Source of the DNA: Marinobacter sp. Arc7-DN-1
GTDB taxonomy: Bacteria; Pseudomonadota; Gammaproteobacteria; Pseudomonadales; Oleiphilaceae
Direction: 5' to 3'
Length of the DNA stretch: 64,000 bases
Assembly: GCF_003441595.1 (NCBI RefSeq)
Contig: NZ_CP031848.1
Coordinates: 620,001-684,000 of the forward strand
Shown: one piece after another, positions 54,917-63,586 of the stretch
Numbering within the stretch: position 1 is the first letter of the stretch
How the letters are laid out: every line of letters starts with the position of its first letter
Notes under the pieces: generated by a model
The model's input: the letters and a program-made list of their open reading frames with translations, nothing else
Database searches by the model: none
Told to the model about the DNA's origin: nothing
Program-made: the position numbers and the translations under genes

Positions 54917-56287
54917 ATGATGAATCGCACCGTCCAAAACATGTCGCTAACACTCTGCACTGCGGTGGCTTTTGTCCTTGGCGCTTCTCCGGCAACCGCC
55001 ACTCCGACTATTACAGGCGTTGACATCCCACCCTCTCCTGACCTGACCTACGGCTCCACGATCACCATCACGGGTTCAGGGTTTGGATCGAAGGCCCAAG
55101 CTGAGCCTATCCTATACGACACCGTTGACGCCGCCTATGAAAATGGCGTCCTCAACCGCAAGCACAGTCAGCTTAGCAATGGCGACCTTATCCTGAATAC
55201 CAATGAAAACCCCGATTCTATATGGGCAGGGCCATCAAGTACCGCTTTCGGCGCTTCCCGCGTGCAAGTCACCTCTAATCGGCCTACCCGCCACGCCAAT
55301 TCCTCTGAACATTACTACTTCAAAGGCTTTAACGGCTTTGTGGGCAAGCCGGTCGCTTATGGCGGACAATCGGGATTCGACACACCCGCCGACGAACCGC
55401 AACTTTACGTTAGTTGGTGGTACAAACCCAAGTACTCTCCCAGCCTTTACTGGAGAATTGACCCACTGAATCAGGACGGAATATTTGTTCCCGGTGAAAA
55501 GCTCGCCATGAACGGAATCTCAGCCACCTTTATCGGTGTCGATGATGAAGGAATGATTAATCTAGTTTTCGATGACCCTGTCAATAGCAACGACCTAAAA
55601 GGCCAGTTGGTAAGAGGCTCGCTATCAAACGCTACAACGACATTCCCGGAGGTTTTCAAAGGAGGAGGCAGCTTTGGGTATCTCGGCCCTGGATCACAGA
55701 AATATTTAAGGATAAGAGAAGATGCTGACGGCAAGATTGGGATAGCTCTATCTTGGACCCAAATGCACCAGACTTTGAGTGGCTACAACACAGCTGACGT
55801 GCTGGTAAACTGGAAAAAGCGAGTTCTTGAAGGAGACCGATGGCATTTCATGGAGTTCATGATTGATACCGATAAAGGGATCTTCAAAATCAACATAGAT
55901 GCTCAACCGATGACGAGCTTTAACTTTGATCCAAAATTAGCCTTTGAAGGCGAATGGAGCCCTACAGTCGCACTTCTCGGCCTCAACGGGAAAGTAGGGC
56001 ATTTGCAAGAAAGCGACTTTGATGACATCTATATAGACAACTCGTTTCAGAGAGTTATTATTGCTGATTCGAAAAATATACAAGAGGCACGCTATATTGA
56101 GGTGCAATATCCAACATCTTGGTCAGATACAACCATAAAGTTCCAGCTCAACAAAGGATCACTACCTAAAGCACAGGAAATATACGCATTCGTATCAAAC
56201 AGAGATGGTGATTTTAACTCGGAAGGTTATCCATTGTGCCAGGATTGCCTGGCTCCACCTGCAAGGATAGAGATGAAAGTTGACTAG
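54917..56287 (+). CDS. Secreted protein of unknown function with IPT/TIG-like start
   Basis: 456 residues. A signal peptide (MSLTLCTAVAFVLGASPATA, cleavage after ATA) is followed by ITGVDIPPSPDLTYGSTITI and TGSGFG, the pattern of an IPT/TIG beta-sandwich. The rest is rich in aromatic and beta-strand residues (LYVSWWYKPKYSPSLYWRI, GDRWHFMEFMIDT, DFDDIYIDNSF), recalling lectin-like jelly rolls or polysaccharide lyases, but I recognise no family. Two cysteines (CQDC) end the protein. There is no PEP-CTERM tail. GAGG precedes the two ATG codons. Confidence 0.7.
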   Translation: MMNRTVQNMSLTLCTAVAFVLGASPATATPTITGVDIPPSPDLTYGSTITITGSGFGSKAQAEPILYDTVDAAYENGVLNRKHSQLSNGDLILNTNENPDSIWAGPSSTAFGASRVQVTSNRPTRHANSSEHYYFKGFNGFVGKPVAYGGQSGFDTPADEPQLYVSWWYKPKYSPSLYWRIDPLNQDGIFVPGEKLAMNGISATFIGVDDEGMINLVFDDPVNSNDLKGQLVRGSLSNATTTFPEVFKGGGSFGYLGPGSQKYLRIREDADGKIGIALSWTQMHQTLSGYNTADVLVNWKKRVLEGDRWHFMEFMIDTDKGIFKINIDAQPMTSFNFDPKLAFEGEWSPTVALLGLNGKVGHLQESDFDDIYIDNSFQRVIIADSKNIQEARYIEVQYPTSWSDTTIKFQLNKGSLPKAQEIYAFVSNRDGDFNSEGYPLCQDCLAPPARIEMKVD

Positions 56288-56404
56288 CCACACATAAGAC
56301 TAAATTCTTCGCCAGACGACCCTCAATAATAGATAAAATATAGTCTTATACCAAATTTTTGTATGGGCCGAACAGATAAATTTTGATAAGAAAGTAAGCT
56401 TCTC

Positions 56405-56472
56405 CCCGAAAGGCGCAGGTGTTAAATTAATCCTGTCACCGCACACACTATAAGTATAACCTGCCTTTCGGG
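56405..56472. repeat. Inverted repeat with a 40-base loop
   Basis: CCCGAAAGGCGCAGG (56405-56419) pairs with CCTGCCTTTCGGG (56460-56472) except for a 2-base bulge. It lies in the 196-base gap between two convergent genes. It could be a terminator or a short mobile palindrome; no second copy was seen in the window. Confidence 0.55.
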
Positions 56473-56483
56473 ATGGGAACTCG

Positions 56484-57503
56484 TTATTTCAATTGTCCAG
56501 CGCTATCATCAGTAAAACTCGATATTTTGGAATCGATATTAGAAAACTGCTTATTCCAACTTAATTCCAGTTCACATTTTAGCTCCTTAACTTCGTTTTC
56601 GAAAGTTTCAAAATTTTCAAAGAGTGACCCAATACCTTCAATTATTGATTGAGCGACAGGCTCAACGTACACAGCTCCCTTGTTAAAATAATTTATGATA
56701 GTTTTCTTATAAGACAATACCATGGGCTTATTTAATGCTACAGCTTCGTATGCACCACAGTTAAGAGTGTAGTCCAACGTCGTCAAAACCATCACTGCAT
56801 CGACTGAACTCAAGTAAAGCAGATAATCATCTTCTTCTACAAAACCAAGGAGCACCACGTTCTGCGGAACACGATCAGGTTGAATATTAGCCTTTTTATA
56901 GTTTCCGGAAACATAGATAACCCAGTCAGACGGCATAAGCTTTGCGGCTTCGAGCACTTCCTGAAAAGGTTCATCATCGCTAAATGTACAGATAAAGAAC
57001 ACATTGAATTCGCCCTGTAGCTTTTCCTTTTTTAGAGGGGCTTGAAAAGCTGGAATTTTATCGGGCAAAACAACACCATTCCCTCCCATGCAGTCCACAA
57101 ACTCCTTTAAGAAAGGGTTCGTAACAATCATTAAGTCAGAATGCCTAATCGTTATATTGCTAAGCATCCTATACAAAATCCACTTAAATTTATAACTTTT
57201 GGAGTAACGAAAAGCGAAATTCGTATGTCTATCAGCTACGAGATAGAAGCTAAACGTATTCTTCATCATACAAAGAAAAAGATTAAGAATGATAGATGGA
57301 TTTTGGCAAACCACCACCTTTGGCCGAATAGAAATTAGGTATTTTAGTGTTTCAAGACAAAGAACAAAATACCTGATTTTTTTTAATTTTTTATCTCCAA
57401 TCACTTTGTACCGAGCAGAAAAAGATTTAGCTAGAACTCGGGAGCGACGATGATCTTCCCAAGTTATCCATACTGTTTCTGTGTTTTTTTTTGCATCGTT
57501 CAA
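56484..57503 (-). CDS. AT-rich GT4-like glycosyltransferase
   Basis: 339 residues, start TTG 57503 with GAGG eleven bases upstream. It has the GT-B layout: VCQNPSIILNLFLCMM in the first half, VFFICTFSDDEPFQEVLEAA as the linker strand and SSVDAVMVLTTLDYTLNCGAYEAVALNKPMVLS with the E-x7-type site near 240-275. Base composition is clearly AT-rich, unlike the flanking cluster, which suggests transfer. It follows the ATP-grasp gene by 2 bases. Confidence 0.75.
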   Translation of the reverse strand: MNDAKKNTETVWITWEDHRRSRVLAKSFSARYKVIGDKKLKKIRYFVLCLETLKYLISIRPKVVVCQNPSIILNLFLCMMKNTFSFYLVADRHTNFAFRYSKSYKFKWILYRMLSNITIRHSDLMIVTNPFLKEFVDCMGGNGVVLPDKIPAFQAPLKKEKLQGEFNVFFICTFSDDEPFQEVLEAAKLMPSDWVIYVSGNYKKANIQPDRVPQNVVLLGFVEEDDYLLYLSSVDAVMVLTTLDYTLNCGAYEAVALNKPMVLSYKKTIINYFNKGAVYVEPVAQSIIEGIGSLFENFETFENEVKELKCELELSWNKQFSNIDSKISSFTDDSAGQLK

Positions 57504-57505
57504 TT

Positions 57506-58732
57506 CTACTTTACCTCAAAAGAAGCGTGCCACTTTTCGATCAATAATATCTGCCTTTTGCAAGATATCAATTTATATGACATAAAAAGGTCGTAAATAT
57601 CTTTCCTTGAAAAAAGGGGGCCACAAATACCCTCTAAGCCCACATTATCATATATCGAGTTAATCTCAATTATTACCGGCCCTGAATCCGTTATAGCGAT
57701 ATCCATTCCAAGAATTCTATGGTAGTTTATTTTTTTCTGGACAGTAGAGGCAAGAGATCTAACCTGATCCCAACAAGGTATCGCGAAGTCTTTAAATAGT
57801 ACGCCCGAGTCTGGATGTTCAGGAAATGATTTGCCAGCTATATTTTGCCCAGAACCAACTAAACAACCCTTCTTAGTATCTATTTTTACTGCCAAACCAC
57901 CCTTACTGAGGTTGTCTATTAAAGAGGAGCAGGAACCAAATCTCATGTATGCTCCTAATTCTACAACCTGTTCTCTTTTATCAAGGGCGGTCACGAATCG
58001 AACAGTATTTATTGACTTTGAAACTTCATTTAGACGTTTATGTTGCTCAATGCACTCTTGAACTATCATCGATTCTACGGCGTGCGATGACTTTCGACTA
58101 GATGAAAATAAACTGTTTATCTCGCTTCCTGAAATCTCAAAAAAAATAATACCATGCCCTCCTTTTCCATTCACTGGCTTAACAACAATACGCTTGCTTA
58201 AATTTCTGTTGGTTTCCACCAACCTACTTACCGCACGCTCAATGTTTTCTCCTGGAGCAACAATCATGTATTCCTTGGGGGTTGAAATGCCATTTAAAAC
58301 ACAAATATCATGACATAGCCTCTTATCCTCATAAACCACTCTGTACTTTGGGAGCTGCAAAACACGAAAAAGACTTCTTCGCTGGAAGGGGTTGTAGTTT
58401 GACCCCCAATACAAAGCCCACTCCTGAGGCTTCTTTTCCCAAAGACGACATTGTTGATAATGATCTGGAAACGTCTTAAAAACAAAAAATATGTACAAAA
58501 AATCTTTTACGACTCCAATCTTTGATTTCTTGCAAACTTTCCAATCAATCAGAAAGGCGTAAGCGTACGGCAGAAACAAAAAACGTATTACCTGTCTAAG
58601 GTAGGGGACTAACTCTCCAATCAAAGATCTCAAAACCCTTATAATATATATGTAAATGTTCTCGATCTTGTTTCTGCCATTTAGTTCGACTATTTTTAAG
58701 CGTGGCGCCCCTGATTCTTTATCATGGTTCAT
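57506..58732 (-). CDS. Sugar-transfer-associated ATP-grasp protein
   Basis: 408 residues. Residues 150-385 form an ATP-grasp domain: RIVVKPVNGKGGHGIIFFEI (lysine and glycine loop), MIVQECIEQH, and LGMDIAITDSGPVIIEINSIYD with the metal-binding E and N. It resembles the ATP-grasp family linked to sugar transfer in polysaccharide clusters. ATP-grasp enzymes join a carboxylate to an amine or thiol through an acyl phosphate; the substrate here is unknown. It overlaps the CapK-like gene by one base and is equally AT-rich. Confidence 0.82.
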   Translation of the reverse strand: MNHDKESGAPRLKIVELNGRNKIENIYIYIIRVLRSLIGELVPYLRQVIRFLFLPYAYAFLIDWKVCKKSKIGVVKDFLYIFFVFKTFPDHYQQCRLWEKKPQEWALYWGSNYNPFQRRSLFRVLQLPKYRVVYEDKRLCHDICVLNGISTPKEYMIVAPGENIERAVSRLVETNRNLSKRIVVKPVNGKGGHGIIFFEISGSEINSLFSSSRKSSHAVESMIVQECIEQHKRLNEVSKSINTVRFVTALDKREQVVELGAYMRFGSCSSLIDNLSKGGLAVKIDTKKGCLVGSGQNIAGKSFPEHPDSGVLFKDFAIPCWDQVRSLASTVQKKINYHRILGMDIAITDSGPVIIEINSIYDNVGLEGICGPLFSRKDIYDLFMSYKLISCKRQILLIEKWHASFEVK

Positions 58733-60063
58733 TATGCAACCCTTTCCACCAACCTTAATTTTCCGGATGGCTCTCGTGGAATATACTTAACCCTTTCAAA
58801 GGTATAATCATACGAGACGTCAAACCGATCTTTAAGCTCACGCAAAAGGTGAGATTTTACTGAATTGAAGGTCTCTTCGGTAGCCACAATGGACAACCTG
58901 ATGTTGTTGCTATTTTGTGTTATTTTGAAACCTCTTACAGGCAGTCCGACCTTTTTTAAGTCTTCGAACATGTATAAGAAAAATTCACCATGAAACCGTT
59001 GACCTTTGCTGTTTATTAAAACGTCATACTCTCGCCCTTGGATGCCAAACATCACCGGTAAAGATAATCCGCAGCGACAATTTTTATCTAATAGCATGAT
59101 ATAGTCCTTTAACCGGTAACGTATTAGTGGCATTGTAAAATTGACGAGGTCAGTAACAACAATTTCACCGAGTTCACCCACTTTCACGGGGCCCCCGGAA
59201 TCAGCCAAGACCTCCACAATCATGTTCTCTGCGGAGATGTGTAAGCTCCGCTGCTCGCATTCATGGGCAATTGTTCCAAGCTCTCCACAGCCATATTCGT
59301 TGAACACCTTGCACTCAAAAATCTTTTCAATCTGCTGTCGATCCGGCTCGGTGAGAGCTTCAGCAGTAGTGACAATGGCTTTCGGTTTTAGGGTCCCGCA
59401 TTCACCTGCGCGCTCGATGTAGTCGGCGAACTGGCGGATCATGGATACATAACCGTAAAAATAATCTGGCTTAAACTTCTGTAGCTCCAGAAAGTATTTG
59501 CCTAGGTCATCCTCCGAAAAAGCGAATGCAGACAACCGTTTGCGGTGGGCAACAAAGTCGATAAGCCTTGCTCGCCAATAGTCCTTCTTACTGGCCGGTA
59601 TGCCCCAAAAGCGGGCCTGTTTGTCACCAACATCAATTCCCGCCCAATGGTAACCTCTCCAGGTGGCCGCCAGCTCATGAGCCATGCCGGCACTGTCCTT
59701 TCGAAGTGTGACCGGTGCCCCAGTGGAGCCACCAGTCGTCTTGTAGCGGGTCAAAAGCCCAGTTTTTCTTGAGTAAAGCTGGTCCGCATGGTTACGGAGG
59801 AAATCCTTCTCCAGTAAAGGAATTTCGCGAAGCTGTTCGAGTGAGGTCAGCGGTAACTCCGGAAGATCCGCGTAATGAGGAACCGTTGTCTTAGCATGCT
59901 GTAACAGCCGGTTCAACCTTCCCAGTTGCAACCTTTCAATCTGATTCTGCGGGGCATACTGGGTTTTCTCCAACGCCTTCAGATGTCGACCAATCCATTC
60001 TCCACGCAACAGGACCACGGGGTAGTAGACACCATACTTGAAAATTAAGTTTCTGATACTCAA
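58732..60063 (-). CDS. CapK/PaaK-like adenylate-forming enzyme
   Basis: 443 residues, related to phenylacetate-CoA ligases and the capsule protein CapK. Seen are the ATP loop KTTGGSTGAPVTLRKD, the FNEYGCGELG motif, GEIVVTDLVNFTMPLIRYRLKDY and a C-terminal lid domain. It may activate a carboxylic acid for transfer to the polysaccharide. The start is TTG 60063 in a TTGA overlap with the stop of the GT4 gene; its ribosome site AGGAG lies inside a perfect small palindrome (60063-60075). Confidence 0.85.
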   Translation of the reverse strand: MSIRNLIFKYGVYYPVVLLRGEWIGRHLKALEKTQYAPQNQIERLQLGRLNRLLQHAKTTVPHYADLPELPLTSLEQLREIPLLEKDFLRNHADQLYSRKTGLLTRYKTTGGSTGAPVTLRKDSAGMAHELAATWRGYHWAGIDVGDKQARFWGIPASKKDYWRARLIDFVAHRKRLSAFAFSEDDLGKYFLELQKFKPDYFYGYVSMIRQFADYIERAGECGTLKPKAIVTTAEALTEPDRQQIEKIFECKVFNEYGCGELGTIAHECEQRSLHISAENMIVEVLADSGGPVKVGELGEIVVTDLVNFTMPLIRYRLKDYIMLLDKNCRCGLSLPVMFGIQGREYDVLINSKGQRFHGEFFLYMFEDLKKVGLPVRGFKITQNSNNIRLSIVATEETFNSVKSHLLRELKDRFDVSYDYTFERVKYIPREPSGKLRLVERVA

Positions 60064-61214
60064 GGAGTTACTCCTGGTTTCGTGGGCTTCTTTTGTCCAG
60101 GCAAGACCGAGTAAACGCTACGATATTTTTGCGCCATAGCAATGGCTGTATATCGGGCTTCAAAGGCCCGCATTCCAGCCCTGCTATGAACAATGAGATC
60201 ATGACGATCATTGACAGCCCTTTTGATGCCTTCAAAAAGCTGGCTACAGGAGTTGGATTCCACCAAAATACCGGCCCTCCCTTGGTCTAATGCTTGAGGT
60301 ATGCCGCCCACCGCCGTGGACAAAACCGCTAAACCTGCTCGCATTGCCTCCAACAAGGTAATTGGCAATCCTTCTGTCAACGAAGGTATCACCAGCAAAT
60401 CAAAATGCTTCATCAGTCCCGGCACGTCATTCCTGTAGCCAAGCAGGCGCACTTTTGGCTCAAGCTCAAGGTCTGTACGCAACCTCTCCAACTCAGAGCG
60501 TTTGCCACCCTCGCCCACAATACACAACCCAAGTTGCATTTTATTGAGCGGTTCCCGGGCCATTGCCCGCAGGAGTTCCGAGAAGTTTTTTTCCGGTGAG
60601 AGCCTACCCACTGCCAGGAGGTTAAAGGTATTGCTTTCCAGGAACTGTTCCAGCTCCGGCCCCAGGTTCGCCTCCTGTTCCTCGGGCTGCAACTCAGGAA
60701 GGCCGTTTTCGATAACCGCGATTTTGTTTTCGGGCAGTCGGCGGACTATCGGCAGATCAAGCATGTGGGGGGCCACCAAGCAAACCCTGTCCATCAGTCG
60801 CAAGAAGACTCTGTCCATTTTTTCATAAACCCACAGCTTGCTGAACCTTGGCGCGTGGACATAGCCATGCAGAGTGGTGACCAAGGGTAGTTTCAAGCCA
60901 GCAAGCTTCTGCAGGCCCATCAAAATGTTGAATTTGTAGCCATGGGAATGGAGGATCTGGTAGCCGTTGCTCTTGGCCCACCGGGCGATCCTGACGGATT
61001 CACAGAGGTTTAGGCCCGGTTTCATGAGCCAGGGGGTTACCGGCAGATTTCTGCGGCGTGCCTCCAGTTCGATGGCCTTTTCGCCATCTTCATGGGCACC
61101 AGCACTCAGGAGCATGGGGCTATCGCCCATTTTGATCTGCTCTTCCATGAGGTTGAGGACCATTTTTTCCGCGCCGTAGAGGCCTCCGCTGTCGATCAGG
61201 TGTAACACTTTCAT
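60060..61214 (-). CDS. GT4 family glycosyltransferase
   Basis: 384 residues from ATG 61214 (MKVLHLIDSGGLYGAEKMVL), favoured over 61262 because the GT-B fold opens there. The glycine loop GGLYGAEKM, YQILHSHGYKFN, LLAVGRLSPEKNFSELL and VIPSLTEGLPITLLEAMRAGLAVLST are clear. It overlaps the CapK-like gene by 4 bases. Confidence 0.92.
   Translation of the reverse strand: MKVLHLIDSGGLYGAEKMVLNLMEEQIKMGDSPMLLSAGAHEDGEKAIELEARRRNLPVTPWLMKPGLNLCESVRIARWAKSNGYQILHSHGYKFNILMGLQKLAGLKLPLVTTLHGYVHAPRFSKLWVYEKMDRVFLRLMDRVCLVAPHMLDLPIVRRLPENKIAVIENGLPELQPEEQEANLGPELEQFLESNTFNLLAVGRLSPEKNFSELLRAMAREPLNKMQLGLCIVGEGGKRSELERLRTDLELEPKVRLLGYRNDVPGLMKHFDLLVIPSLTEGLPITLLEAMRAGLAVLSTAVGGIPQALDQGRAGILVESNSCSQLFEGIKRAVNDRHDLIVHSRAGMRAFEARYTAIAMAQKYRSVYSVLPGQKKPTKPGVTP
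60063..60075 (-). promoter_or_regulatory. Palindrome enclosing the ribosome site of the CapK-like gene
   Basis: On the minus strand AGGAG (60071-60075) is followed by TAA and CTCCT (60063-60067), a perfect 5-bp hairpin whose first arm is the Shine-Dalgarno of the TTG start. Ribosomes finishing the GT4 gene would melt it, so translation of the second gene should depend on the first. Confidence 0.5.
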
Positions 61215-61272
61215 TGACAAACTTACACTCTTTAAAGAGTCGAGGCGGACGGGAATTACCACCTAGTTGTGC

Positions 61273-62397
61273 CTATCCTCGCCGCCCACCAAGAACGGAC
61301 TTAATCAAGCTATCATCCGGGACGCCATCACGCATATCCATAATGGGTTTCTCAAAAAACCGGTATATTAAAGAGGATGCAAATATTGCCAAAAATATCC
61401 AAATAAGAAAGGCGCACAATTGCAAAAAATAATTATCCAGGATTTTTGGCAAAACAAAAATTGAGAAGCCTTCCATTGCCGGTACATGCACCAAATACAA
61501 GGAATACGACCAAACGGAAATATTCCTAATCGATCTTGCTAGCGCTCCCTCCCCTTCAATACTGGAACGCCAGGCTGCCAGTACCGGCAGCCAGCAACTG
61601 ATACCCACGGAGAGAATCGGAAAAAGAAGCAACAGCATCCAATGTGTCTGATTTATCTCCGGATCGTTCCTGATAACAATTCCAGCGCCCAAAAAACACA
61701 CACCTAACACAAAAAAATGCATCTTATACCGCGTTAGAAACTCTTTATGGTTGAGCCAAAGCCATGCCGCAGCCACGCCATAGATCAGAGAATCCAGACG
61801 CAGTACAGCGACTTGCCGTATTTCATTATTCCACGTCGCATCAAAGCCAACGACATATTGGTATCTGGCCATTAATGATGCCACAGTAACTAAACCAACC
61901 GTAGACCAGATCGCAATCGCTCTACTTTTGAAAACTCTTAGCCCGACAATAAAAACAAGGGGTACAGAAAGATAAAACCACTCCTCAACTGTAAGCGACC
62001 ATGAAACGCTAAAAAATCCCGAATGTGGACCAATTAGATTCTGGAGGAAAAACAGGTAACGCCAATCAAAACTAAACTCATCCTTGAGGAAGCTGAAGCC
62101 GATAAAATTGATCAGAACGAAAAGATAGTAGTTTGGCAGGGTGCGCCACCAACGCCGCTTCCAGAAATAAACCAAATCGCTGACGCTCGATTGACACGAA
62201 AATGTTTTTAAAAAAATCGTACCAATCAGAAATCCACTTAACACGAAAAATAATTCAACTCCGATAAAATCGAATATTCGAAAAAAAATCTTGATCTCGG
62301 GAAAAGAAGGCATGAGTGTCAGGCCATGCCCTACAACTACCAGCATTATCGCCAGGAAACGAAGAAAATCGAGCCCGAAGATTCTGTCTGAGGTCAT
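61273..62397 (-). CDS. OafA-type membrane acyltransferase
   Basis: 374 residues from ATG 62397 (MTSDRIFGLDFLRFLAIM), with GGAC eight bases upstream; a start at 62466 would lie inside the GT2 gene. It has ten or so membrane helices, the catalytic-type histidine in LVVVGHGLTL and the RWWRTLPNYY arginine cluster of acyltransferase-3 proteins. It probably O-acetylates the exopolysaccharide at the inner membrane. It is AT-richer than the GT2 upstream. Confidence 0.88.
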   Translation of the reverse strand: MTSDRIFGLDFLRFLAIMLVVVGHGLTLMPSFPEIKIFFRIFDFIGVELFFVLSGFLIGTIFLKTFSCQSSVSDLVYFWKRRWWRTLPNYYLFVLINFIGFSFLKDEFSFDWRYLFFLQNLIGPHSGFFSVSWSLTVEEWFYLSVPLVFIVGLRVFKSRAIAIWSTVGLVTVASLMARYQYVVGFDATWNNEIRQVAVLRLDSLIYGVAAAWLWLNHKEFLTRYKMHFFVLGVCFLGAGIVIRNDPEINQTHWMLLLLFPILSVGISCWLPVLAAWRSSIEGEGALARSIRNISVWSYSLYLVHVPAMEGFSIFVLPKILDNYFLQLCAFLIWIFLAIFASSLIYRFFEKPIMDMRDGVPDDSLIKSVLGGRRG

Positions 62398-62428
62398 GAT
62401 AAAGTCCAAGATATAACAGTTATTGTAA

Positions 62429-63586
62429 TCATCCCTTCCTCGGATTCCAGATAACCTTCTTCTCACCCTTCAGAAACGCTGCCGTTGCTTTGTAGGAGGC
62501 AATATTCAGCAACATAAAGTAGTAGGGTATCGAGTAAATCACGGACAGCGGTTGCCCTTCCCCTTCCCGCTTGTGACCGGTCCACGCGAGTGCCATGAAG
62601 ATGACCAGGCCGATGAATGCCAGTGTGTAGACGCCACGGGCCGGGGCGAGTATCAGTGTGCTGATGGCCAGAGTGATCAAAGGTACGAAGGCGGTATAAC
62701 GTAACAGCTTGTGAGAAACGAGCTGCCAGGCAAACAATGGATACCGCACAGGGTTCATCAGGTGCCGCATGTCTTTCAATGCCCACAAGGCACGAAGGCT
62801 GACACGCACCCGCATGCTGAATTCGCTGTTGCTGTCGTTCAGGGTTTCCTCTTTCAGCAGGGCCTGGGGGTCGTAGATTACCCGATAGCCCTGCTCGACC
62901 ACTTTCAACGGTTGTACGAAGTCCGGCAACTGGTCGGGGGCGAGGGGTCGGTAAAGCCCCTTGCGCATGGCGTCTATGCCGCCATCCACACCGACAACGG
63001 AACCTAACCGGGTTTCCTGCTCACGCAGCCAGTTCTCGTATTTCATGTAGGTGCTGCAGCCGTCGCCCACCAGAGAACCGTCGTCGTTCACGTAGACCAT
63101 CTTGCCCGTTACATAACCCACATCGGGATCGGCGAAGTTGCTGCACAATTGTCTGACCGCCTGGCTGTCCCACTGGGAGTTGGCGTCGGAGAAGAGGATG
63201 ATGTCGCCGGTGGTTTCCGGTACCAGAGTGTTCAGGCCGGCGGTTTTTCCCCGCCTTGGTACCTGGCGGAACAGGCGGACCGGGAAGCGAGATTCACTTG
63301 CCACACGCGCTATGATGTCATCTGTGCCGTCGTCGGATTCATCCGAGATCACCAGAACTTCCAGTTTGTCTGCCGGATAGTCCAGGGCCAGTTTGTTCTG
63401 CAGGGTGGCTTCAATGTCCTTTACCTCGTTGTAGGCGGCAATGAGGATAGACACCTTTGGCTGGTACTCGGCATTGGCTTTTACGGGCCTGGGCCACAGG
63501 GCAGCCACCGCTCTTGCCATCAACGGGTACCCGAAATAGATGTAGAAAAGCAGCAACAGGGATAGCCAGAACAGTGGGACTAGCAT
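62429..63586 (-). CDS. Membrane GT2 glycosyltransferase
   Basis: 385 residues with an N-terminal helix (FWLSLLLLFYIYFGYPLM), GT2 core (VSILIAAYNEVKDI, ISDESDDGTDD, IILFSDANSQWD with DxN replacing DxD), VDGGIDAMRKGLY, the EVEQGYR-type acceptor site, and three C-terminal helices. This is the layout of cellulose-synthase-like transferases, which can polymerise or initiate at the membrane. It overlaps the deacetylase stop by 7 bases. Confidence 0.9.
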   Translation of the reverse strand: MLVPLFWLSLLLLFYIYFGYPLMARAVAALWPRPVKANAEYQPKVSILIAAYNEVKDIEATLQNKLALDYPADKLEVLVISDESDDGTDDIIARVASESRFPVRLFRQVPRRGKTAGLNTLVPETTGDIILFSDANSQWDSQAVRQLCSNFADPDVGYVTGKMVYVNDDGSLVGDGCSTYMKYENWLREQETRLGSVVGVDGGIDAMRKGLYRPLAPDQLPDFVQPLKVVEQGYRVIYDPQALLKEETLNDSNSEFSMRVRVSLRALWALKDMRHLMNPVRYPLFAWQLVSHKLLRYTAFVPLITLAISTLILAPARGVYTLAFIGLVIFMALAWTGHKREGEGQPLSVIYSIPYYFMLLNIASYKATAAFLKGEKKVIWNPRKG

